A program made the translations under genes and the position numbers. From contig NC_079882.1 in the NCBI RefSeq assembly GCF_029227915.1, forward strand, positions 20,403,001 through 20,467,000: DNA of 64,000 nt. The letters run 5' to 3'. The DNA comes from Hydractinia symbiolongicarpus (Eukaryota; Cnidaria; Hydrozoa; Anthoathecata; Hydractiniidae). The first letter of the stretch is position 1; every line of letters starts with the position of its first letter. The notes under the pieces are model-generated. The model was not told where the DNA came from, made no database searches, and saw only the letters and a list, made by a program, of their open reading frames with translations. Below are positions 11,149 through 24,100 of this stretch, in pieces.

Positions 11149-12960
11149 ATTATGATAATTATGATAATATATGCTGTTCTAAATAAAGTTAATAATGTCA
11201 AACAGGATTGGCATTGTTTTTATAGAATTAAATTTGAGATTTTTTTAGATTTCACTTTTTTTTAGAGAAAATCTTTTTGATATTTTTTAAAAAATTGAAA
11301 ACATTTTAGGAGATTTTAAAGGTGATGTCATGAGTAAAAAACAAATTATTGGCGTACCCGTGTAGCACTTCTATGCATTTTGAAAGTTAAAATACACGCC
11401 AGGTTGTAAAATTAAAGTTTAGAAGGTTTCAGGAGACAGTTGTTCCAAAATCCAATTATAAAGAAGGTTTGAGGAGATTTTAGTCAAGCATTTATCGGCT
11501 ACCAAAATTGCAATTTATTATTTTGAAGGTAGTAGTGAAAGGTAGAACGTCAAGAATTCTTGCTAATTTTTTTTTCGAAATCCATTTCAGGAAGTTATGA
11601 TCACAAAAAAGAAAGGGAAACTTGATCAACAAACTGTATATTAAACATATATATATAAACATGGTAAAATAATAAAAAAATAAAAAATATATAAATTGAA
11701 CAAAATAAAATAATTTAAGCTCCAGTACGAATTATATTTTGCGTACGATAAGTTAGTACTTATTTTTGTTGAATGACGATTTTTGGCCACATATTTTTTG
11801 TTATACGGCGTGTACACGTTTATTAAAAGGCAACGCAAAATTTTAGTTAGGCTCATTGTTGCTTACGTTTCTGCATTTTCGAGGCACAACTATCAAAGTC
11901 ACGTGTTTATTTGCTAGGATAATGCGCCAATTGAAATTAAACTTCTGTTGTTGTATGGAATCTTACATGATTTCTAGAATGAGGACAGTTTGGAAAACTG
12001 TTGCTCTTCTAAAAGCTTTGTTTTCACTCACTTCCACTGCTTGTTGTCACAAGTTGATTTGTTTTTTTAAAAGACTTGAACCTCACAGTGCTTGCAAGAT
12101 GAAGCTTATAAGAAAGCGAATGGCGTTTTAAGAAATTCTCAAGGACTTTAATTCTCTAAATTTGGTCAAAATACGCGAAAATTCGTAAAAACTGAAGGTA
12201 TAAAGGTATAAAAGAAGTATTGAGGAATTCTTTAATATCAAAACTTTCTATTTTTTTGAATTGCTTAAAAAAAAAGCACACAAATTATCTTTCCTCACAA
12301 AGTTAATTTTCAAAAGTCCATCTGTCACAGCACATCTGGTGTATACATAGTTGGTAGAAGAGTTTTTATATATATATATATAAAAAAAGAGGAAAAAATC
12401 AACGACATATCGTGTATACATCGTCTACTTTATATATAAAATACATAGAAAAATTGCTTAATGCAAAAAAATTGAATAGAAAATATTACTGTTAAAAACA
12501 TATACGAAAAATATTGCTTTAAAAAACGACAAATATATAAAAAATATAAACTTTGAATCGTGGAAAAAAAAGCGTAGTACATGAATCAAAATCAAGATTT
12601 TGTACACAATAACTTCTCATACAACGTACATTGAACGTTTATTGAAAAACAATATAAACTGAATATATAAAACTTTAGTTGATAGAGATGATGAAAAAAA
12701 AGTTGCTAAAGCATTTCAAATTTTAAATTTACGTTTAAGATTGTATATTGTACTGGTCGTCTAGTTGCTGGAAGGTGACGTAAATAATTATTTTTTTTAC
12801 ATCCTTTATCAATTAATATCAAATTTTTAGACATTTTTTTTTATTAAAACTGTTTCACTTCCAGAATTTTAATTTGTTTCAGAAGAAAATTCAAGTGATT
12901 CTCAAAAATAATGCAAGGTCACCACACTGTTTTTATTTCATTTTACAAAAATCATAATTT
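11149..12960. other. intergenic between DPH3 and the GAB-like gene
   Basis: The DPH3 promoter should lie just above 11150. The rest is AT-rich with TA microsatellite runs (near 11650 and 12367-12382). The part next to 12960 is probably the 3' untranslated region of the GAB-like gene. Around 11860-12110 the minus strand has broken pieces with a CxxC..C pattern that might be an old transposase relic, too decayed to call. Confidence 0.45.
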
Positions 12961-15900
12961 TCATCTCAATTTTTTAACCGCTTGAGATTTTAATGTATCG
13001 ACCATGACATAATGGGTACCAGTTTTTGTTTCACCAAGTTCGCCTGTCATTTCATGACTGGCTGGTTGACACTCCACATAATTTAAACCCTCCGTTGGGC
13101 TTCTGGGTGTGGCCTAAATGAGAACAATTTAAAATCATAAAAGCAGTGTCACATAATGGTACAACTAGATGAAGCTTGTTTTACTTTACTTTACATTTAT
13201 CACAAATAACGAAATATCATAAAAAAGGATAAAAAAATGGAGGTTAAAAATTAAAAAGAATATGAAAAAGACGCTGGGCAGAACTTGTTACGCAATGCAT
13301 GCTGGGTCAAACTGTTTAAACTACCTGTACATTCTCATAGCCCTGCACTGAAATTCCATTAAATGTTTCTGCAATATCAGGTGGTGTTGGTAATTCTTCA
13401 TTCTTATAATCAATGTTCTCAACCTCGTAAATATTATCATCCTCAATTTGACAAGAATCAAAATTCGCATAAAGATCGCCTACACTTTCTTGGTAATTGT
13501 TATTATTATTATTAGGTTTAAGCCGTCGTAACTCGTTCAAATCAACATTACAGTAATTCACAGCTCCATTACGAAAGTCTTGTTTATGGCTTTTTAACCT
13601 ATGGTTAGAGTAATCTCCAAAGTCAGTTTGATCATTAAAACGTCGCGTAGTGTTATTATCATATTGAGACGGGTTCATTATGTTATGTTGCATGTAAGCG
13701 TGAGACTCATCGTAAGCACGCCGAAACTGTCCTGTGTCAAATGACATGTTAAGGTTAGTCGTATGGTGCAAAGGTGGTCGTTTATACCAATCTACGTACG
13801 AAGTTTGTTTGACAAGTCTTGGTTTGGTTGACCGATCAATTGAAGGTGACGGTTTCGTTTCTCTGCAGACATCCGGTGCAACTAAAAGAAATTCAACAAA
13901 AAGTTAAATTCTGAAAATTAATGTTGTGGATACTAAAAAAATGATTGAGTCTTCGTAAAAGGTACAGAATGTTAGTTACCAGGCTCCGCTAGGACTGGTG
14001 GTTCATTTATGCATTTATTTTTCACATCTGGTATAGCGGCTAAGTAAGGGTCCTCTGATTTTGCGGGATAAGTTCTTTGAATTTGCATGGTGGAAGCTCT
14101 TGGTATTGCAGCCAGAGATGGAGACGGTTTGGGACGCAAGGACAACGACTTGTTGATTTGCTTAAATTTCTTATTTTTCTCAAAAGGTTCAGGTTTTTTG
14201 TCATCCATTGGTATATAATCAGACCCAGGGACGGGGTTCATTTGTACGTAACTTTCTCCGTTAGGCGAAAATAGCGTCCGAATTTTAGTCGAACTTTGTT
14301 TCTTTGAGCCCCATTCTGGAGTGATTTTAATGTGGTTAATGGGAGAAACGACTCCCATGTCCTGGTAAACATCGCTGCTGTCTTCCTCATCTGGAATAGA
14401 CACATCGTTTTCCGTCATAACTAGGTAATCATCATTTTCATTAGGCATTGCTTTTGATTTATCACTAAAATTACTGGATATGGATTCATTTCGAGCACTT
14501 GCAAAACTATCTATCCTTGAACTGTCAACAGTTGATAAAGAACCAGTCCTGTCACTGCATATACTAGGTCTTGGTGTATCATATGTATCATCAGCTTCAT
14601 TGGAGCTACCGGAGGAAGACAAAGCATCATCATCATTATAATTATCATCTTCATCAACATCATTATTGATGACACCATCAGTAGTCGTTACTTGGTTAAC
14701 ACGATGTAATATCGCACTGCCAGGATCTGATGATGACGAGGTACTGAAAGATTTTCTAGAAACACTACTTCCTTTTGATGATATTGAATCACGATGCTGT
14801 TGGGCGTCAGTCATTATATCATGGATATCTATACGCAAACAAAATAAATGCAGTGAATAAATACAAGAAGATATATAATAATACACAAACTTGGAGTATC
14901 TGCGAGGTTAATTTTCACATTACATCTCAATAATCTCTATAATAATAGCCGTCGTCTGTTTGTGTGTTCGAAAGGGTTACTGTGTGTTCAAAAGGGTTAC
15001 TGCGTCGTCTCACGGAAACACGAAATGTTATATAAAAAGGACGGGCTACACCCTGGACTTTTCCACGGGTTAACGGTATTTCGTCTGTCTGTTTGTGCGT
15101 CTAGTTGTCTTTTTGTTACGGAAACACGGAAAACGATATATAAAGGACAGGCGACCCAATGGATTTTTCCACAAGTTAACGATTAGCCAATATTATAGTA
15201 TGTCTTTCTGTTACGCAAAATGGTTCCGCAAATAGCGAGACGCACAAAATAAGGCATAAAAAGAAGGGGCAAACCCGTGGATTCTTTCACGGGCCACAGA
15301 TTAGTGTTATTTATTAAGAGCTTAAAAATAACATCATTCAATCCACAGTGAAATCAAATTACACATGTAGACAAAAAAAAGGAAATGTTACCATAGCATT
15401 AGCAATACTATATATACAAACACAAAGGTGGAATGGCCAGGAGTAAAAAAAAAATAATTCTCCCAAGAAAAAAGTTTACCCACAAAATTACTTTTCCCCT
15501 CTCAACCACAGCTATTTCCCTTATCCCTCTCCAAACTGGAAATTTTCAGAAACCTAAGCTAAAAGAAGACCAGAGAGAGGGAGGGGGACACTGGACACTA
15601 TGATTTACATCTTAAATTTTTCACATTTGATTCTTTAACCTATAAAACTGTTTTATACACTTTTAACAATAATTAAATTAACAATAAAAAAATACCTTCT
15701 ACTGGTCTTCTTAAATCTGGTCCAAAGTTGCAAACTGCAGCAAGATGCTTTTTCCACAATTCCTTCTCTTCTTTAGATATGGCAACCAAATTATACGATC
15801 GGGTAGGCGTTGAAAGACAAAATCCCCATTTATATCTTGTCTGCTTCAAATATTTTTTATATTCAGGTTTCATTTTTATAATTTCCAAACATGAATTTAA

Positions 15901-17318
15901 TTCGATGGGTTCCTTGAGTGGTTTCAAGTCATTTTTGCGCTTGTAATATTCAAGTGTTTTGTCAGACCATAGCTTGAAATGTCGTTTCCTCCACTAAAAC
16001 AGATTTGATAAAACTTATCTTACCATCAATTCTCCCTGGGCGTTAAATAAAATTCGCAACCTTCACAATTTTTGAAGGGTGTTGTCACCCAAATTTGCAA
16101 ACCTAATTCTCTTATATTTCCCGATTTAAAAATGTGAAAAAGACAGGTTTTCCCTGCTTTTATTTTTTTCCCAGCCAGAGAAAGTGAGAACAAGGAAACA
16201 CAAAAATTAGAAAAATAGATAGCTAACACTTTCGTCCTTAAAACAATCTACAAAAATTAAGAGCTGTTATACAGTATTTACATCTACAGAAAAATAGTTA
16301 TTCTGTTTTTTTTCTGTGAAGAAGCATGACAGTAAGTTACTTCTAAAATTTAGCATGACTATAAAGCATTCCCAAACCCTAAATGTGAACAAAGTTATTT
16401 GAACAAATTGATTATAAAGAAGCAACCCAAGCAACAAAGTGTAGAGGCAAAGTGTTTTCTAAGATAAAGCAAAACTAACAATACAAGAAGTATCTAAAAA
16501 TGTAACAAAAGACGTTAGTCCAAAAAAAAAAAATTATTAAACCACAGATTCTATTCTATTTTCCACTTATACATTTCTCTTCTCAAGCAAAACTTTAAGG
16601 GAACTGTTGATAGAATATAATTCCCTCCCATTCTCTTCTGCTTTGTGCTTTAATTTTTCCAATCTGTCAATTCACTAACTTTTTTGGTACAATCTAAAAA
16701 CTCTTTATTAGAAATCTCACATGTTTCGTGCAACACTTTAAATCTGCTATTTCATTATCAACAATGGAAAGTTGTACATTTCCTTTTTTCTTTTTCTTTT
16801 TTTTACTTCTCGTCTTCCAGGTAGAATCTTATATTGAGAATGAACAAATTTTGCTGACTGGAGCATGTCCTCTTCGTACTTTTTTAGATTTTTGGATACT
16901 AAATAATCCTTGACCTTTCTATGAAAGGTCGATTACAAAGCTGAATCCTCTCTCAACAGCTGCTTGTCCTTGATCGAGAGTTAAAATAATTTGAAAACTT
17001 TGAAACGATTTTTAAATGTACTATTGATTTTAAGCTGTTCGAAGTAAAATAGTTCAATTGTGTTAAGATTTGTTGAAAATATTTGAAACTACCATCTCAG
17101 CAAACTCTTGCAAAGCTTTGTCCATTGATTTGCAGTGATACGATTTAGTGAAAGTAGCATATGTAGAAGCTATCTTAAGTTTTTGTGATGCAGCTTCAAA
17201 CATTTTCAAAAGATAAATTAAAATGATAGAAAAAACTTACCTTATAATTTTTCTCAATTTTTTCCTCAGGTGGTGATTTTCTCATTAATCCTGAATAGAC
17301 AAGCTTCCTTGGTTCCAT
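12961..17318 (-). CDS. GAB/DOS-family docking adaptor (PH domain, RTK signalling)
   Basis: Five exons join in frame: 17318-17241, 15993-15696, 14828-13980, 13881-13325 and 13113-12961, giving 644 residues (human GAB1 694). Such adaptors sit at the membrane through the PH domain, are phosphorylated downstream of receptor tyrosine kinases, and recruit PI3K, Grb2 and SHP2. The PH domain spans residues ~1-120: VYSGLMRKSPPEEKIEKNYK continues in exon 2 as WRKRHFKLWSDKTLEYYK and ends at EKELWKKHLAAVCNFG, close to GAB1 in sequence and intron-split. The tail has YxxM-type sites YLVM, YQDM, YVQM and YIPM, an acidic/serine-rich linker, a YENV (YxN) site, and PSIDRSTKP at 13846-13820. The last fits the PxxxRxxKP consensus for the Grb2/GADS C-terminal SH3. 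The C-terminus has two tyrosines (LNYVEC and HYVMVDTLKSQAVKKLR) aligned with the paired SHP2-binding tyrosines of GAB1. Splice phases are 0,1,1,0. No upstream non-coding exon was identified. Confidence 0.92.
14950..15310. repeat. degenerate tandem/dispersed repeat in GAB-like intron 2
   Basis: Three imperfect units of ~125 bp each carry an ACGGAAACACG-like word, a TATAAAAAGGACGGGC-like word and a TGGATTTTTCCACGGGTT-like word (near 15048-15075, 15158-15180 and 15275-15300). An inverted relative lies at 22585-22700 (CAACCCGTGGAAAAATCCAT). The shared core points to a dispersed repeat family of unknown class. Confidence 0.6.
16000..17240 (-). other. intron 1 of the GAB-like gene
   Basis: This stretch lies between the exon ending at 17241 and the acceptor at 15994. 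It contains poly-pyrimidine runs and short open frames without family resemblance; no nested gene is seen. Confidence 0.6.
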
Positions 17319-17365
17319 ATTCCAATAACCATTGAGATTATATTTATCTGTTCTCTTTATGAGAA

Positions 17366-17396
17366 ATATATATATATATAAATATATATATATAGA
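17366..17396. repeat. TA microsatellite
   Basis: A (TA)n tract with one interruption lies just upstream of the GAB-like start codon, in the presumed 5' untranslated region or leader intron. Confidence 0.8.
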
Positions 17397-20300
17397 GCAT
17401 AAAAAGACTAACACAATATATACCAATTTTTCTTTTGTAGCATGGCATACGGTGAATTTCCACGTAATATAAAAATGGATCGTAACCAAATAAAACAAGA
17501 ATAATAGTTTAATATTTAATTGGCTATGTTGTTCTGTTTTTTATACTTTTTTCCTTGTTGTCTACAAGAAAAGTTAAAATGGTTTCAATAAATCAGATCA
17601 GAACGGAACATTTTATCAATTAATAAATCAAATTTATGAAATCACAAATTTTCAATCCGATCTGTTTCACTTCTGGCTGGAGTGGTACTTCACCTCTAGG
17701 TTTAAGCATAAATCTGTAAGGTCAATGGATTTGTTTAAGGGTACCATATAACATATTAGTACAAATTCAGTAGGATTATATAATTTTTAATTGTGGCATA
17801 AAAGATATAAAAAAGAAAAGAATCAACAATTAGAAAAATGTATCTTAATGATTTTACATTATGTTCACTTGTTTTATCAAGTTTTGTGCATAATTCTCCA
17901 CAATTAAGACATATTTATAAAAAAACAGAGCATACATAACATCATAAAAGGTGACTCTGAATGTGTTATTAATAACTTAGATTTGCCTTGAGCTTATAAA
18001 TAGTTCTCTTCACAGTTTATGTTCTTCACTTATTTTTTAATAACAATAAAACAAGGCAATAAAGACAGTCAATTTAATAAGGCTTTGACTATGGGCAGTC
18101 AACAGTGAAAATAAGCAAAAATGTAAAACTGGCCAACAAAATACTTAGGTCAACCAACAATATTAGGGGAATGTGAAGCTTACAAATATATCAAGCTATA
18201 GCTATAGAATCTGTAACATAAAGAAGCATAACAAACAACAAAACAAAAATATTTTATTTATCTTGTTTTGTTCTTATACAAAAAATTCTAACTAGCTAGC
18301 AAATGTCCAAATAATAAAACCTTCTGAACAAAATATGTAATGATTAAAACCCTGTTGCTACACAGCATACAAGTCCTGTTTTAATTTACTGCATCAGGTT
18401 TTTTACAATTAAGCCAGGATGCATGCATGCCGGCAGATTTCCTTCTTTAGATTGCGCAAAATTGCAGTATCAAAAATATCATTTTCAGACACTGACACAT
18501 TATAAGTGGGTTGTTATTCCAAAACTATATATAGATTAAACTTTTTAACAATATTTTTAGAAGTAGTTTGATATTTTGATACGCAAATGAAACTTGTATT
18601 ACATTTTTCTTTAAATTTAAACTTATGGTATTACTTGGTTGGGAGAAAAGTTTTGTTTGCTGCAGAAAGCTTGCTGATTCGGGTTGTCCACTTCTGAATT
18701 ATATCCATAACAATATTTTTATTTTTTTTAAACCGAAAAATTTAATTAAGCCTTTGCTCCTTTCGATGTACAAACACTACAGTCTACAGAAATTTGTGAA
18801 ATTTTATAGCCAGCATGTATAGCACAAGTTAGACCTTAGAAAATTTGTAGTTAAGTTGTTTATAAAAAGTATACCCTGCACCCTGTTTTTAATATTTTTA
18901 AATTTAGAGCATGTCACACTATGGCTTAAGTGAACTGTCATTTGCTGTTTTAGGGAATGACTAAAGCTGTATAAAAACATTTATTCCTTACTAAAACAAA
19001 CTAGGACTGCAAGAATGAATCATAAAATATAATATAATAAAATTAGAAACTGTCCTATTAGATTTGGACTGAATGGCTTCTATTAGCGAAAACTTCACAT
19101 GTATGTAAATCTTATGTCAATTTTTTTCCTTATGAAATTGTCTACAAAGTAACATTGAAACAAGGCTAGCTGTGTAAGATTTTTACTACGCCACATACAC
19201 AGTCAAACATGTACAGTCAAACCTTTATAGCTATGAAAGATGGTTGCACTATATATACATGTGGCAATCAACATTTAGGATAGTTGCCACATTTCGCAGT
19301 TGCTCAGTTATGCAAATGCATCTGGTCAGCAATTTATTATGTAAAACTTGAATATGACAAAGCTATGCGCTGTAAAACCAAAGGTAAAAGTGCAACTTTT
19401 TTTTAACAAATTGACACTAAATTGTATCTTAAGCAAACTAAGAGCCGTTATATTAGAGTAAAATTGAATATATAATTTATTTTTACAAAATATACACAAA
19501 ATTAGTTACCCCAATAAAAGTCTATTATGAATTTCAGTATATAGAGCCATTACGGGGTTATAATTGAATTACCACACCACGGACAACATTATCAATTTAG
19601 GTAAGGTAACTTTGAGTTTTAGGTGGCAGCATGTGAATATAAAGACAACCACTATCCTAACAGACCACCACAGGATTTAAAGCAATCAAGTTAAAAAAAT
19701 AAAATTATGTGAACATTGACATGTCATCCAAATTTAGTAACCTTACTAATAGCTAGCAAATCCAGAGTAGCTATCCAACTAGCTAACAAAATTTAAATTA
19801 GCTAACTAGCTATATACATAAAAAGGTTCTTTAAAAGGGGAAAAAGGTAGAGGAGGGGAAGGGATACTAAGTCCCCAGAGCATTTAATTTGTCGCGAGTG
19901 GAAATTCTTTCCCTGTTTCTCCTTGCCAGTCAGTTCGCCCTGTTGAATTTTTATTCGTACTTTGCCGGAGAACCGACTTTGGCGCCCCCTACCCGTACTG
20001 GGCGTATTTCAAAAAGTTAAATTTAGCACTCGCAGTGGGCGGTGTGGAGGTGAACCGTTATTTCCTTCGGAAATGCACTATTTTTATACGTTTTATAGAC
20101 CACGTGGGAGTGTTTGTTGAATATGTATGTGAACTTGACGAGCCTTTTTTATCAAAAGCGTAAAAAATATGGGCGGTAAAAATGATCAAGTTCAAAGGCC
20201 ATGTTTACGTTACTTACAGTTTCCATCATTCTCCTTCCTGTGGACACAACCTAAAGTTATTTTGGAAACAAAAAAATAAAACTGTATGATATAGGCAAAG

Positions 20301-21112
20301 AGCAGTGTTTTTATTCGATTTTTGGCTCGATTGTTCACACTGGACGAGCAGTAAATTAAAAACACTCCACTAAAATAAAAATGTTTATTTTAGAGTTCTT
20401 TCCAAAATATTGGCAAGAGAGTTTAAAATATGTCTTGATTAAACAAATACAAATTTATGTCATCTCATGTTTCTTAAAACAACTGCAAGTAAGTAAAACT
20501 TCTACATCAATATATGTTTTGGCAACATCTTATAAGTGACGGTTTCAGGTGACGACCAACGATGACAATCTTACATAACAACAGATTAAACAATTATGAC
20601 TTCATTTTCGGATTTGTTTAAAACTTTTGATTGCACGCACATCAAGTAATTAGTATTAAACCCAGGGTCACTAACGCTGTCTGCAGAAGAGATTAAAAAT
20701 ACTGATATTTTTCACGACTTGAATAAAAAGAGTTTATTTCGCGCGCTAAGCTACACAAAACCGAAAGACAAAGTGATGCACATAACCTTGTTCTCAGGGC
20801 TCTTTATCTGTCTTGTCGTCCTAATTTACAGAAAAAAACAAAGAGTAGTGCGAACCAAGTTTATGGTGCATGTACATGGTGCGAAATACTTTTGTTATAC
20901 CAGTAGGTTAGAAGAGGTGAAATTTTTTGTTCATATTGTTTATTTTTTTAATAGTTATAATATCCCCCGAGAGAAAGCTTTCACAATGTTTCGCTGTGCA
21001 TATGTTCTACGAGAAAACACAGTGTGATCTGGCTTGACATAAAATAGTTTTGTACGCGAAAAAAAGTTTATCTGGACGCATCAAAAAGTTTTCCGACGTA
21101 AAATTAGACAAA
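17397..21112. other. intergenic between divergent GAB-like and CUB genes, with GC-richer island at 19880-20180
   Basis: The two flanking genes are divergently transcribed, so both promoters should lie here. The sequence at 19880-20180 is clearly richer in GC and CpG than the rest (GTCGCGAG, TTGGCGCCCCCTACCCGTAC, GGGCGGTGTGG) and is a candidate promoter or first non-coding exon region, most likely for the GAB-like gene. The remainder is AT-rich with no recognisable exon; a 102-codon open frame at 20719-21027 has no supporting feature. Confidence 0.45.
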
Positions 21113-24100
21113 ATGACTTCGAAGTTATATTCTTTTGTTATATTAGCGTACTGGTTCAACTATGTATGGACATATCAAAAAGGCTCAGTTATCGGAAAAC
21201 GTAAGGAATTTTTTTCTCTTTGACGTCTTATGTAATTAAGATTGATTATAGTATTGTTGCTTGTATGTTAATCTTCATGATTCTCTCACATCAAATTAAA
21301 ACTTTTTAACCCACTTTTTGAATACAAGCAAACACTGCACTACATTTTTATAAATAGAATCTGATAAAGACGTTCCAGTGATGAAGACTGTTGTCTTTAT
21401 AACAGAAAACGTCGACCCAAACTGAAAATATTTAAACATGGGAATTGCAAAAGAAAATTTACGTCTTAAGTGCCACAACCGACGGCCCGGTTATTATACA
21501 TATCACCGATGATGTAGAAAAGCCCTGGAGACAAAGTAAATGGAACTATAAAAATTTATTTATTTGTGCAGAATTTAACACTCTTTAATAAACAGACAGA
21601 GCCGTAACGAAACTCCATTTCCGATTATCTTCTTGCGAAAATCGGAAATGTGTCGCTGCTTGGCATGATGGTGGCAATAAAGCTTGTCGTTTTGTAACCT
21701 AAATAGCGTTTTTAGGCCAAAGTTGGCCAAAAAAATGAAAAGGCTTTGTTTTACGAAAAAAATTGGCATAGTAAACAAAATTAGCATCTGAAAATGAAGG
21801 TCACGTCAAAGCCTTAATTTTTCGTCATCTTGAAGCTAAAATTGGTCTAGAAAGTAAAAATGCTAGCTTTGCTTCCAACAAAATTTGCCACAGTAACAAA
21901 AAAAAGCCACTGCATACTAAAATTTTGAAGGTTTACCAGTTTTCGTAGACATTAGGTGCGCTGGCAGAAATAGATGTAAAAACAAACCAACTATTTTTAA
22001 ACATTGGCGATAATTATAATTCAAATTAATGACTTATAACCCTGTCGAAACTTATAGTCATATTTTGACTAAACAAGGTTGACCGTGCAAAAGCTAACAA
22101 ATCATTTTAAAACGCGATATGTTTTCTTCTTTCTTTTATACATAGGTTGCAACTACCGTTATACATTCAAGCAACACTTATTTAACAGCCCAGGTTACCC
22201 ATCGTTCTATCCAAATAATGCAACTTGTCTTTGGAAAATTGTTGCGAAAGAAGGCTGGCACGTTCAACTTACTATTATTGATCTTAACATCGAAAATTCT
22301 AAACACTGCGGATTTGATTCTGTCACCATTTACGACGGAGAGGGCGAAACAGCGATACCAATAAAAAAGTTATGTGGCGTCATACCTCCAGAAGCCGTGC
22401 GCAGTGTTAGCAACATCGTCACTATATTGATGACATCAGATGAGACGGTAAATGGCAAAGGCTTTCGAATAAAATATAAAATGGTTCCAGGTAAGATAAG
22501 GTAGCGTTTCCTCGTAGCAGTGTCCAGGTAACCTAGCTATATTTCTTAGGGTTCTTTTTTCTATTTCATTATTATATTAAGACTAGTTGTCAACCCGTGG
22601 AAAAATCCATGGGGTGTTTTTAAATTATACGCTATTTTGTGTGCCCGTTGTACGACACATTTCTTGCGAAGAGACAGACAAAATACGGCTATTACTGTAG
22701 ACAAAAAAAAAAAATAATTTTCACAATTTCATGCCATTGGTTCCGCGAGTAGAAAATTTCACGTTTTTTCGATCTTTAATGAAATTTGTGAAATTAAGAA
22801 AATTGGAAATATGGATACCCAAGAAATTTTGAATCAATAATTATTTATAAGAATACCTCTCTACCCCTTTTTAGGCTTACTCCAAAGACAAAATCGCAAT
22901 TTTTCTTTATTCTATTCGCGGAGATAGTGTAGTGGTAGCACATTCGACTTGCAATCATAAGGTTTCAGGTTCGAGTCCCCACTCCGGCGCACTTTAAATG
23001 CAGTGTTGTCAGCCCATTTGGTGCCATCTACTGACCGCTAACTGGCTTGTGTGGCAGGCAAGCAACTTAGAGCAATGCCATACGTATCTCTGGCGGTAAT
23101 GTAACATAGTTACAGTCGGAGGGGAGAAAGAGCCAACCGTTAGGATGGAATCCCCAAGGACGTTAACACTTCCCGTTACTTACTTACTAAAAGCTTAAGT
23201 TTCGGAACATCTCACATCACAAAACACGCCCAAGTTTCTTTCGCAAAATTACAGATATTTCTTGAATTGCTAAGTTTTTTTGTACTATTTTTTTTACACT
23301 ATTTCCTTTTTTGGTTGCACCTGTAGAATAAGCACAACTATTTTTAATCTTTTACAACTTGAAATGAGAAAAATTGCATGAAATTAAATAAAAAATAAAA
23401 TAATACTTATAAAAATGGAAAACAAAAATTCACTCTCAAAGGTTTTTTCCGCAAAAAAGGTGTAAAAACACGGCCTTTCGTGAAAGTTCTGCCCTAAATC
23501 TTGCGGTTTTTTCCCCGCGAAGGCACACCCCCCTAAAAGGATGGAATAAGGCTATAAAACTTTTGCAGGTTGCAGGAAAACATACTCTTCCTCAACATCA
23601 TCCGATATCATAACATCGCCCGGTTATCCATTTGCATATCCCGACGGTACCTATTGCACCTACCACATTGCTGGAAATGAGGGGCAGAATATTAAAATAT
23701 CGATTTTGGATTTCCAACTGGAGGAGAAACAGTACTACGGTATGAATGTTGAAACTGAAAGAACTAAAGTTTTCTTAAGAATTTATCCTCTGTACTATGG
23801 TTTTAACAATCACCTTGTTTAGAATGCTTCGATCATTTATCAATATTTACGGTGCCGGAACAAGAACCAGAAAGACTAATTGGTCAATTCTGTGGAAAGT
23901 CAATCCCCAACTCTACTTTTTGTGTCAAAGATACTAGCGTGAACATCAGATTTGTTACAGATGATGACGTACATTATCGCGGCTTTAGGTTGAAGTTTGA
24001 AATTACAGGTAAAACAGGGGTTTCCAGCTTTTTTATGCCATATTAAAGTCATTTATGTTAAAAGCTTCTAATCATTGTGTGTGCAGTTAGCAGCAGTCTA

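Noticed and set aside
11859-12110. minus-strand fragments with a CxxC..C pattern resembling a BED-type finger
   Set aside because: Too short and broken by stops; could be chance.
20719-21027. 102-codon plus-strand frame
   Set aside because: No family resemblance, and its composition equals that of the surrounding intergenic DNA.
22918-22992. tRNA gene candidate (A and B boxes present)
   Set aside because: The anticodon stem does not pair and the sequence continues into a shared non-tRNA body also found at 61319, so it is a SINE head.
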